Shown here piece by piece: positions 36,701 to 44,871 of a stretch of DNA of 64,000 nucleotides (its first letter is position 1; every line of letters starts with the position of its first letter). Both the position numbers and the translations under genes were made by a program. Under the pieces are notes generated by a model. That model was not told the DNA's origin. It saw only the letters and a list, made by a program, of their open reading frames with translations, and ran no database searches. This stretch comes from Nemopilema nomurai (taxonomy: Eukaryota > Cnidaria > Scyphozoa > Rhizostomeae > Rhizostomatidae), in assembly GCA_003864495.1 (NCBI GenBank), contig ML133420.1, forward strand, positions 936,727 through 1,000,726. The letters run 5' to 3'.

Positions 36701-39700
36701 TGCCAACAGGAGTTGCAATCTGTCGGCCTTGCACAACACCCTTGAGAATTCGAAAAATGTTTTGATCCATGCAACTTTCGTTTGAAAGTTCGGGAAGAAG
36801 AACCTAATTTTCTGTTGTCCTTTCTTCAACCCTCCATTTTTCAGCCCTCCAAAAACTTTTAAGCTGAATTCAAAATGGATGCGTCGTCATCTAGCGTCAT
36901 CAAGCGTCACTTGATGCAAAAATTTGTGTTGTTCACACACATAGCGCCACACGGAGGGTGTCATTCGATTTCGATTCTTTCACAACACAATGTCTGGCTA
37001 TAAAAAAGACATCCTCGTTACAGTTGCATTACAGAAAAACCAGAGCTTTATGTTCCTTTGAAAAGGATTCGATATAAAGACTATTTGGGTTGCTCGGTGT
37101 CGTTTTAGTTGGTCATTGGCGGCTTGCACCGACTTTTAATTCCCTTTCAAACAGTTGCATACAGCAACCTATTCTCTGGAAGTCGGAAAATGTGTCAGCT
37201 CGCGGCAGAGTAAAACTTTTTCAACTTTGTCCCATCGTGACGCTATGCTGAAGAAAACGCAATGCGTGCGCATAGAGTCAAATTGATCCCACCATATTTG
37301 GTCAGCGTCATGACGCGTCCAGTGTGAAATTAACCTCAGGAAATCCGAAAAGGAGCATGAAATGCTGCCAATTCCGCAACGTTTCACGAAAAGAATTTGA
37401 AAAGTTGATTTGGAAGCGACTTTTGTATCAATTTAAAAAGACTGTATGAACCAATTATTATACAATTGCTAGTCTTGTTTGCTATCATTAATTCTTACTT
37501 CATTTGCTTCAACAGATACTTGATTGCAGCAACTATTTGGTGAGTATATAAATATTTTTGCTTCATGTTTAGCTTTCTTTGGTTATAGATTTTATTGCAG
37601 TTCTGTATAATGTCAAATTTTAAGACCAACAATTGCCAGCGATTCGACAAACAGGAGCATTGTCTAAGATTTTCTTTAAATCGAATGAAAGTGGACAGAC
37701 ATCGACGATTTCATCTTGTATTAAATCTAAAGATCAATGAAGGATAGAGTGCCGCATCAAAAAAGAACAAGCTTAAATTTACCTTTGCCAAACTATCATA
37801 TTTTAACATGCAGCATTGGCAACCATGTAGCTTCTAACCAAGCGTTCAAATTAGCCAAAAGGTGGAACACATGCAATAGCCAAGGCCGAATTCAGGCATC
37901 TGGAAACAGGTGCCAAGAAATGTTTTCAACACACTTTGATCAAAAAAAAACAGGCTCTATAAAGCAATTAGGCACACTAGACAATACCTAGTTATTTTCA
38001 ATGAATATGATGTTACCCATTTCTAGAAATTTGGGTGCTATTTAGTTGATGCTGATGGGTACATTGTTGGATGGAATAGCAAAGGCTCATTGGTAAGCTG
38101 CTTTCTACCTTAGCTTAACATCAGAACATGCAACATGTTATATCGTATTCAACCCAAGGCAAGTTAGGCAAGTTTAAATGCAGTTCGATGAAATTGAATG
38201 GATTATTCCAGTCTTTTAATCTTATTGTTTAAAAATGTTTATAAAATCATGCTTGCCTTTTTAGTGAAGTCTCAAAACTAATTATTCTGGATTATTCAAC
38301 AATTTAGATTATTCATTGCCTACTTTAGGATTTATGAGGCTTTCTTTAAGCTTTGTGTAAATATTTACACCGGTGCATATTCTCCATTTATAGAAAAATA
38401 ACTTCTTTGGATATTCTGAAGGCTTGGTTATGAGGCATCTTGTAGATCAGGGAATATTCATCAAGTATGTATCTTTTGGGGTAATTATTCATTTTAACAG
38501 TGAGATAAAGGGGTTAAAAGTTATAAAACTCCCGTCATTAGGAAAATAATGATCCATACCTTTTATCACCTGGCACCTTTCAACATCTGACATGATTGAT
38601 ATGAATATATATATATATATTTAGTCTCTTGGTGAGCAGAGGGATTCTATTGATCACATTTATTCGATCCCTGTTTTATCCACAATTAAACTTTATTGTT
38701 ACAATAAGGTGTCAGCCAAGTAGAAAGTGGGCTAAGAAAGCTACTAATAAAGCAACTGAAGAAGGCAGTAAAAGTTTCCAAGCAGTATGTAATTTCTCTT
38801 GCAACATCAGCACTCGAGCCCAGTGATCTGTGCTTCGCATGTCTACGTCTTTTCGCCGATATCGATTTTGTAATTCTCGAGGCTCTTACAACCACGGAAA
38901 GTGGCATCATAGGTTTGCTCTAGAGATGCATTTAGCTTAGAAACCTTGCTTTTTCATTAAAACAGACACAAGTTTAATGACGAACAGGCAGAGTGCACGC
39001 CAGGCGTGAAGGCCAAGTCGAGCGCAAGTAGGATCACTAGTGTAAGTTACTTTCAACATAAACAAAACTCATAAACGGTTACCTAGTGGCATTCTCTTTG
39101 ACTTCAGATTTAAGTCTTTTTTGTTACCATTTATGCAAATAATTCTTGCTTTAAAACACTATAAATTGTTTATTGGCACTCCTGCCGAACGATCATTTAA
39201 CTTGCATACTTCTAACTTAAACTTTATGTGCTTATAGATCAGGTCAAATGTTTTTCTTATGAAAAAAATCCTTTCTCACGGCTCTGGCCATCGAAAACAC
39301 ATAAATGGGCATTAGCACCAAGCAATAGGAGCATAAGCCTTGTACCTGATGCTTGCATGTGCCACTGTAGGTAAGTCGTGGATTGGGGTAGGTGACAGCA
39401 TGAAATTACAGGATTGGTACATGCTTTGGATGTCTCTGGAATGATGCAATTTAGCTACCCTCATTTTTGGGAATCAGTAGCAAGTGCCAGACACCTTGGC
39501 AATTTCTACCTTTTTGGAAACCTTACTGTTAAAGAACCCTTTTCATGTCATTTTCAAATTTAAATACAGATCAAAAAGGGCTTTAGCAAAGAGCCTGCAT
39601 GGGTTTGAGGTGTAATTGAACTATTCCTGACCAACCCGTTCCCGGGATTGGTGCTTTCAAGGCAGTAATTAATTTTAAATTTTGCCTTGCAGGTTATTTT

Positions 39701-42169
39701 TGGATGTTTCTATTGTCTCTTTCAGTCAGTCTTGACGTAAGTAGAAATTCACTTAGCAATTTCACATTGGTCTTGACTTATACGTGCAATTTCTTTAAAA
39801 CTGTTGTGTTCACATCATACTAAAGGAGACGGTAGGTCTTTTTGGCAAGATTTTAAGTGTAAAGTGTCTCAAAAGTTTTTTCTTTCTCTAGTTTGTTTCC
39901 GTTTAAGTTTGAAATACAAGAGAATTGCACTGTTTTGTCTTTGCACTTCTAAGAGTATTTCAAAGACTTGATTCCTTGTGCTTAAAATCTGACGCATCTT
40001 TTTGCCGCTATGAAGTAACTCCTCCAAGCAGATCAATGTTATACTTTTTGTGACATTCCTTCTCTGTGACGTGACCTTGTACCAACAATTACGGTCTTTT
40101 ATTCAGTTTTCTTATAGGTAAGTACTCACTAGGTCCTTATTTTGTGTATCTGCTCAACATTAAAGCTCATTATCTGCTCATGATATGTCATCAGCTTCTG
40201 CTGTGCACTAAACGCAATTGGTCCTAACACTGTAGATGCCTAAAGCAATCCTTTGATAATTTGATGTCTCCAGTTAATGAAAATCCTGCCAATACTCACC
40301 TATTTCATCCTATCTCTTTTCCTTTGCCATGCAAATAGCAAAACAAAATATTTCCTATGATTCTCTTTAAACTTCGATCTTTTGAGCAAGTTTAAACGAT
40401 TTTTCTTAATTGTTCTATCTTTAGGTTGCTTACCTCACTCATGTATAGTTTGGTAATTGACAAAGGCAACATTGTGACTGCAGCAAATTCACCAGTCAGG
40501 ATGGTAAACTGTGTCAAGGAAATGACGTTTTACAGAGTAAACGATACGAAGCTCCCAATTAGCGGTAGGTAACGTGCTATCTTAAGCTAAGCTAACAGCT
40601 TGCTATCTTGAGCTATTTCAGCAGTTTGCCGTTCACCCTAAAGAAACTCGGTTTCTAGTCGTGTTCTTGGTGGTGAATATATTTTATTTCTCTACAATGC
40701 TGTGTTTTTCACAAAGTGAAATGAAGTCATGAAATTGCAGAATAATGCCACAGGAATGCTTGATAAGGACTGAAATATTTATTTGTGGAAGGCTGTCGGA
40801 AGACCTGTTTAGAAAGAAAGTGAATGCTTTTCGATTTACCACAGTGAATCACGCACAATGATTTATGCATCGTCTAGTTTTGTCGTGCTTCAAATCCTTC
40901 ATTTTTAACTTTTAAGGTGAGACAAGAGATTATGTATGCAGGAAAACATTTTCAATGGCAAAAGTGCCCCAGACAAACTTGTATTTAATTGCAACCGATA
41001 GACGGAATTCTGCATGCAATCAGAAGGATTGGAAACTTCTAAGGGAAGCTGTCAAATATATCCTTTTGCAAACAAGCAATATAACACTTTTTAGATCTTC
41101 TGTATTAGTCTGTTATAATGTATAGATGGACAAAGAGGAAGAGTGCCAGTGATTGTTTTTCCTACAATGAGAAGGGCCATAGAGCTAAGGGCCATAGAGC
41201 TAAGGGCCATAGAGCTAAGGGCCATAGAGCTAAGGGCCATAGAGCTAAGGGCCATAGAGCTAAGGGCCATAGAGCTAAGGGCCATAGAGCTAAGGGCCAT
41301 AGAGCTAAGGGCCATAGAGCTAAGGGCCATAGAGCTAAGGACCATAGAGGTAAAGTAAAAATGTTTAGCACCTAATGCAAATGTTAGCACCCTTCGCAAA
41401 GAAATGCTTTGTAATAGAGACATATGGTATTTGATAACTATTGCATTAGTTCTTTGGCGTGAAGTATTGCAGTACTTGGGAGGATTCCATTGCCCTATTT
41501 GCTTATTATTTATAACTATGATCGAATGTCCAAATGGAAGTTTCCTTGACAAAAGATTACTACCGGAAAAATGTAAAACCAAGTTGCGATATAGGAGGCA
41601 GACAAATAGCTCTTGCTCAAGATACCATAAGGTGAGTCCAGGCTTTTGGATTATTAATCAGCTGCACACAAATCGATCATGATTTTTCATCATGTATGTC
41701 AGTTCAAGATCCCAAGGTCTAAGAAAACATACTGTTTTTGCCTAAGTGGATGGCATTGTTGAAATGTTTAGAAATGCGTCAAGTTTTATTTTTACTTTAT
41801 TTGATTTACTAACTTGCTCTAACCAAGGGATTTTAATAAAGCTATGTAACTTGTTACATTTTTGGGCATATTTTAATTGGGTTTAGCTCCTTAATGAAAA
41901 CTGCACTACGTCTGATCATCCTGTAAAAATGTGGTGCTGCATAAAGTCTTCTATCACATCGCTTCTATAAAAAAAACACATTTTCTGTCTTGACCTAATA
42001 CAACCTGGTTATTGGCATACATGTTTACAACCAAATTTTGCTCATTGGTCTCTTGGTCAAATTTTAGGATGAGAAATTGCATTGTTCAAGCTTTGCCAGT
42101 AGAAATGATGTTAATTTAGTTGTTGGAGGACTTCTACCATTAATCATTCTGGTGACAACAATGATATGA
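13610..42169 (+). CDS. Voltage-gated calcium channel alpha-2/delta subunit (VWA + Cache), at least 38 exons
   Basis: Alpha-2/delta subunits are extracellular, membrane-anchored partners that promote surface delivery and gating of high-voltage-activated calcium channels. Thirty-eight exons chain in phase from ATG 13610 (context TCAAATGG) to TGA 42167-42169. They encode about 1,064 residues plus one unfound VWA segment; vertebrate relatives have about 1,000-1,150. The order is signal peptide, VWA_N region, the WQYIGSYNG and YDCRRRGWY motifs, VWA, Cache (GYGFAVNNNGFVLF), a Cys-rich C-terminal region and a hydrophobic tail. Exon coordinates are given in the four sub-entries below. A polyadenylation signal AATAAA lies at 42205-42210. 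The CACHD1 branch of the family is an alternative, but the RRRGWY motif and C-terminal layout favour alpha-2/delta. The intron between 24709 and 26127 is phase-incompatible as read, so either an exon is missing from my model or the gene is damaged there. Confidence 0.88.
16119..18116 (-). pseudogene. Unidentified minus-strand coding-like relic in intron 1
   Basis: Within the first alpha-2/delta intron, minus-strand open stretches follow one another: 18116-17904, 17536-17288, 16965-16780, 16673-16347 and 16328-16119. Their composition looks like protein (for example GDGLFLLSQPSVLHNILRC and KNKYSKEKTSLLMQQVVKQM), while the gaps contain stops and frame changes. I do not recognise the family. A degenerate transposon ORF inserted antisense in the intron is my best reading. 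I found no terminal repeats, so the boundaries are only those of the open stretches. Confidence 0.3.
19107..19198. repeat. 28-bp tandem repeat, 3.3 copies
   Basis: Copies start at 19107, 19135 and 19163, with a partial copy at 19191. The consensus begins GAAGGTGCTAAAACAAGGAG and ends TCCGGAAC. The first copy carries three substitutions and the other two are identical. It is intronic, in intron 2 of the alpha-2/delta gene. Confidence 0.9.
21727..21937. repeat. GATT/TGAT tetranucleotide microsatellite, interrupted
   Basis: Two main TGAT/GATT blocks (about 21738-21777 and 21865-21930) are separated by degenerate copies and a near-duplicate of TATGTGATTGATATGA. It lies in the alpha-2/delta intron after exon 5. 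The minus-strand frame reading N-Q-S-I repeats is only the translated microsatellite. Confidence 0.9.
22967..23286. mobile_element. 320-bp MITE with about 50-bp TIRs and TAA duplication
   Basis: The left end reads AGGCTGGTTTTCATATAACG. The right end, read inward from 23286, starts identically, and the two arms match at about 46 of 50 positions. TAA flanks both ends (22964-22966 and 23287-23289), pointing to a PIF/Harbinger-type transposase. The interior contains short repeats of AATTACGT and a second GGTTTTCATATAAC near 23207, so much of the element can fold back on itself. It sits 50 bp after the donor of the alpha-2/delta exon ending at 22916. Confidence 0.85.
25022..25585 (-). other. Minus-strand ORF of unknown origin in an alpha-2/delta intron
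   Basis: A 187-codon frame starts at ATG 25585. The first 55 codons have a coding look (NCPNGSYLNYIEKIVFLQGF, then spaced C and N). At the codon for isoleucine in NEIKI the minus strand reads ATT followed by GTAAGT, a strong splice donor. The remainder is serine- and phenylalanine-rich with a hydrophobic run (IFLSIVICVLMFTVYRVYNY) and may be unspliced noncoding sequence. I do not recognise it. It may be part of a transposable element inserted antisense, and it lies in the intron where the VWA metal-site exon is expected. Confidence 0.25.
25596..25649. repeat. 20-bp tandem repeat, 2.7 copies
   Basis: The unit CTTCCTCGTACTTCTTTATA repeats 2.7 times; the first copy has CTTCCTTG. It is intronic and borders the downstream side of the unidentified minus-strand ORF. 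Confidence 0.8.
26127..28461 (+). other. Alpha-2/delta exons encoding the rest of the VWA domain
   Basis: Exons: 26127-26198, 26556-26645, 27143-27262, 27751-27829, 28056-28105, 28369-28461. They encode FNSNAEVVHDCYKNLAQA, ILDKVAKLPGPSGYANGKKA, HQVIFILSDEIEDFEDM (the strand that usually reads FTDG), ARIFAYQIGRG, FFNLETIGNAYDFVL and DYVRVLGVPIAL. The spacing matches vertebrate alpha-2/delta through the whole domain, and all junctions are in phase. The family's usual T-D-G metal-site loop reads S-D-E here. Confidence 0.87.
29181..29335. repeat. Imperfect 77-bp tandem duplication
   Basis: TTAATTAGTTCCT recurs at 29184 and 29261, followed each time by related sequence (AAAACCGCATTCAAACG against AAAACCACATTCAGACC, then GGATAG and TGCTT...AAATCTAAT). 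The copies have diverged at about one base in six. Located in an alpha-2/delta intron. Confidence 0.75.
30991..31190. repeat. 25-bp minisatellite, 8 perfect copies
   Basis: The unit is ATTGTATTCCAATCTATTCT followed by CTTCT, starting at 30991, with eight identical copies and a ninth grading into the ATTCT tract. The minisatellite appears to have grown from ATTCT-like sequence. Several plus-strand frames across it are artefacts. Confidence 0.95.
31191..31336. repeat. ATTCT pentanucleotide tract, about 26 copies
   Basis: ATTCT repeats run to 31336 with rare interruptions (ACTCT near 31226, TTTCT near 31260). The tract ends about 26 bp before the acceptor of the alpha-2/delta exon starting at 31363. 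It therefore forms an unusually long pyrimidine-rich stretch directly upstream of a splice site. Confidence 0.95.
36859..37337. mobile_element. Possible degenerate MITE with related inverted ends
   Basis: The left segment AGCTGAATTCAAAATGGATG (from about 36861) resembles the reverse complement of the right segment, which reads AGGTTAATTTCACACTGGAC; both continue into GCGTC. The interior is richer in CG than the flanks and includes a plus-strand start MSGYKKDILVTVALQKNQ and a minus-strand stretch SRWDKVEKVLLCRELTHFP, possible leftovers of a transposon protein. No target duplication was found. It lies in the intron before the 24-nt exon of the alpha-2/delta gene. Confidence 0.4.
41174..41353. 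repeat. 15-bp minisatellite, 11 perfect copies plus one variant
   Basis: GGGCCATAGAGCTAA repeats without change from 41174 to 41338, followed by GGACCATAGAGGTAA. Because 15 is a multiple of 3, three frames remain open across it; none continues a family protein. It lies in an alpha-2/delta intron between the exons ending near 41050 and starting near 41473. Confidence 0.95.
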
Positions 42170-42204
42170 TGAAAACAGAAGAGCCCTGTTGGATTGATTA
42201 CTTA

Positions 42205-42210
42205 AATAAA
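42205..42210 (+). terminator. Polyadenylation signal AATAAA of the alpha-2/delta gene
   Basis: A canonical AATAAA hexamer 36 bp after the stop codon; the next plus-strand candidate is near 42626. Position suggests a short 3' UTR, but nothing else confirms use. Confidence 0.5.
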
Positions 42211-42214
42211 AACC

Positions 42215-43140
42215 GTCGTCTCCAATTGATGCCTACACAAAGATTGGTGATGAATGTGTGATAGACAGATGCTGTGTGCATGCAAGCTGCTCTACAAATA
42301 ACACAGCATGCATAAAGTTGATGACAGAAATGATAACTTTGAATGTTATGCAAGTGAATATACCTGTATAGTTTACAGAAATGAAAAACAATTTTTGTCA
42401 AAACACCAAAGTTCAGTCAGGGTCCTGGCTGGGGTCCATTTTTAATGAAAAAAAGTTGACTTTCTTACGTAGATATAATCTAAGAAAAATATAATTTGAA
42501 TGAGAATGTCAATTAAAGATGTACAAGGAATCATTTAGTAGTGCAATTTTGAGGATTATTTCTGGTAACATCATTGTAAAGCTGGGAGTTTGTATTTGAA
42601 TAATTAGACAAAACTTTGTTGACAATAAAACGAAAAAGGAATTTGTTGAAAAATCTCTTATTGTTTTTTTAATCTGGAGCATTTCACTTCAATTAACCAG
42701 AGAGGAACACAAATGATTCTTTGATAAGTGAAAATGAACAGTTAAATGACAAACTCTCTTACAATCAAACAAATATTAAAAGGTTTTCTACTGTAGCACA
42801 TTAACATTGCCAATGGTACTCAATTTACAACAAATTGATTTAAGGAGCTTGAGTTTGAATAACAGGATTACATAACTAATTTTTGATGCAAACGTGGTAA
42901 GATACTTTTCTGATTTGAGAATAAATTGTGCTTTTTGGAATAACAGTGCTTTATCATCGATTAAATTTCATAAAGACATGGCAGAATTCCAAAAAAGATG
43001 TTATAGTGGTAACTTTGAAGAGAGAATAAAACAAAAACCAACTAAAAAATTCTTTTAATGGTAGCTACATCAGTCAATTAACTCTATCCATGGTGGCGTG
43101 AAAGAATAAATGGCTAAGTTTATATATACTCAAACTAACT
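42215..43140. other. Convergent intergenic region, no gene seen
   Basis: AT-rich spacer between the 3' ends of the alpha-2/delta gene (+) and PAM17 (-). It may hold 3' UTRs of both. No repeat or RNA gene was seen. Confidence 0.5.
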
Positions 43141-43143
43141 ACT

Positions 43144-44728
43144 TCAGACAGTTCTTGCTTCATGACCTTCATTTTTGTCTTTATTTTCTTGCACAAACTT
43201 TTCATCTGCAGCAGCTTTCTTTTGCTGGGTTCGACACCATTGTCTATAATCGCTTAAATTTTTAATGTTCTCTCCATAATAATCGTCTTCGAACTTGCTG
43301 AAAGAAGCAAATCTGTTTCTCTGAATTCTCTCCAAGAAATCCTTTTCCCTCTAGAAAAGAAATAAACAAGTTTGCCTCATCAAGAATAATTCAGGTTTTA
43401 AGCTTGCCATGTAGGTCTTTACGAATTGTTCTCTTCTAAAACAACTTTAAACAAAAAGGCTCAAATCCTACCTCAAGTAGCATTGTTGACTTTTCTTTAT
43501 TCAATACTCTCCATAAGGACTTGAAAAGCTGAGTTCCCATTGCATATCCAAGACCAGCACTGACAACACCGCAAATACCACAGAAAACCAATGGGTCTAG
43601 TCCCCTAAAAGTCAAGAGTTAGAATATGTATAAAGTAAAAACAGTTTATGCTTACAAGCAAACAAACAAAAATTTGTCTTCTTTTCACTGGTAATACAAA
43701 AATGTATTTTCCATGCAAATTACAAGTTATTATTTATCAACAGATCTTTAATTCCAACACCATCTAAAAGACATCTACCTCAACATTTCTTTTCAAATTT
43801 CTATGTGGCAACTTTTTGTTTTGTGCTAGATTGGTCACTAAACCTTAAAATACTTCAGGCAAATAGGATTTTCATGACCTATAATGTCTACTTCAGCACA
43901 TACTTTCTTCAATAAAAGAAATTTAAATCAGGGTATCATTAAGGAAGAACCTTTGCTAGAAGTTCTGACAATATGACTTTTGAACAAGTCTTCTTTACAA
44001 ATACAAATTAATTGTGGCTAACACAGTCAGCCATCTGTCACAATCAGTCGAGATTATAATCTACTGCTTGATGTATGTCTTAGTGCAATTTAACGACTTA
44101 GTCAAGCCGGCAGCCCAAGGAAAGGTTAGGGAGAACGCTTTCAGATTTCATGGACATACCATTAACCAAGGGACATACCTACAGCTTTTTTATTATAAGC
44201 TGTGCTGACGAAAAGCTACAGAGAAATTTAAACATAAAAGAAATCTACAACTAAAAGGGGCAAAAAGAACCTCAACTTTTGAGTTTTGATGAAATCATTG
44301 AAGGATAATGTGACAACTTACATTATCAGCTGCACATTCTCGGGGGTTGCATCAAACATTTCTGGAAACATGTAGGCGGAGACAACTGAAGACGTCCCTA
44401 GACCAAGAACAGCAAAAGGCAATCCTGATACTCTTTGCTTAGTTCTTACATTCGATTTCAGCTTCATGTATTCTTCAAATGAGATTGCAAACTGTTTCGG
44501 TTTAATTCTTGTAATTTCCTCTACCGTTTTTCTTGGCTTAAGAGGTATTTCCGAATCTTTGTTGTCAACACCGTGAAGAGAATCGGAAAACTTTCTATTA
44601 ATTTCATTTTCGATGCACTCAGTGTAGCTTATGCTTGCTGGGGATGCATTAAATGTAAGAATTCTTGCAAAGGAAGATCCTTTCGTTGTTGAAAATCGCC
44701 AGCAAATCCTTGTCAACCGAGACGCCAT
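43144..44728 (-). CDS. PAM17: Presequence translocase-associated motor subunit PAM17, mitochondrial
   Basis: PAM17 is an inner-membrane protein of the TIM23 import motor; it helps organise the channel and motor during matrix protein import. Three exons (minus strand: 44728-44322, 43604-43472, 43350-43144) join in phase to 248 residues. The N-terminus MASRLTRICWRFSTTKGSSF has no acids and several Arg/Lys, as in a matrix presequence. FEEYMKLKSNVRTKQRVSGL leads into the first membrane segment (GLPFAVLGLGTSSVVSAYMF). GLDPLVFCGICGVVSAGLGY is the second. The C-terminal FLERIQRNR...DYYGENIKNLSDYRQWCRTQ matches the family's signature (I-x-R-x-R then D-Y-Y-G-E-x-I-x-S-L-x-D-Y-R-x-W). Length and layout match fungal PAM17. 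The first exon's donor is GTAAGT and the second's GTAGGA. Confidence 0.9.
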
Positions 44729-44871
44729 CTTGATTCTGCCATGCGCAAGTAAAAATTAGTTGAATGTTGCCTCATATCGGGAAAGAACGCTAAAACAGAA
44801 AAGAGGCGAAGGGCAAAAAGGTTTCTGGAGAAATTTGTTGGGAGACTGATTTGATATTGAAAAACAAAAAT
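44729..44871. promoter_or_regulatory. Probable bidirectional promoter between PAM17 and UCHL3-like gene
   Basis: Only 143 bp separate the head-to-head start codons (44728 on minus, 44872 on plus), so both 5' UTRs and core promoters must overlap or lie inside the neighbouring transcript. No TATA box is evident on either strand. Both are housekeeping-type genes, which commonly use such TATA-less shared promoters. Confidence 0.65.

Larger units (their letters stand above)
33833..42169 (+). other. Alpha-2/delta exons encoding the C-terminal region and membrane anchor
   Basis: Exons: 33833-33923, 34408-34470, 35172-35293, 35854-35925, 36338-36411, 37516-37539 (24 nt), 38027-38092, 38394-38464, 38709-38784, 38973-39041, 39693-39736, 40425-40564, 40917 to about 41050, about 41473-41631, 42068-42169. 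They include INGIISTFISTHSGYTRIQF, LDCSNYLKFGCYLVDADGY, several spaced cysteines, and a final exon ending in the hydrophobic run LVVGGLLPLIILVTTMI before the stop, as expected for a GPI-attachment signal or membrane anchor. The junction between about 41050 and 41473 is uncertain: the donor is weak and the next exon would start with a hydrophobic insert. Confidence 0.8.

Noticed and set aside
41091..41582. ORFs on both strands made of 5-residue repeats (for example HRAKG)
   Set aside because: Translated 15-bp minisatellite in an intron.
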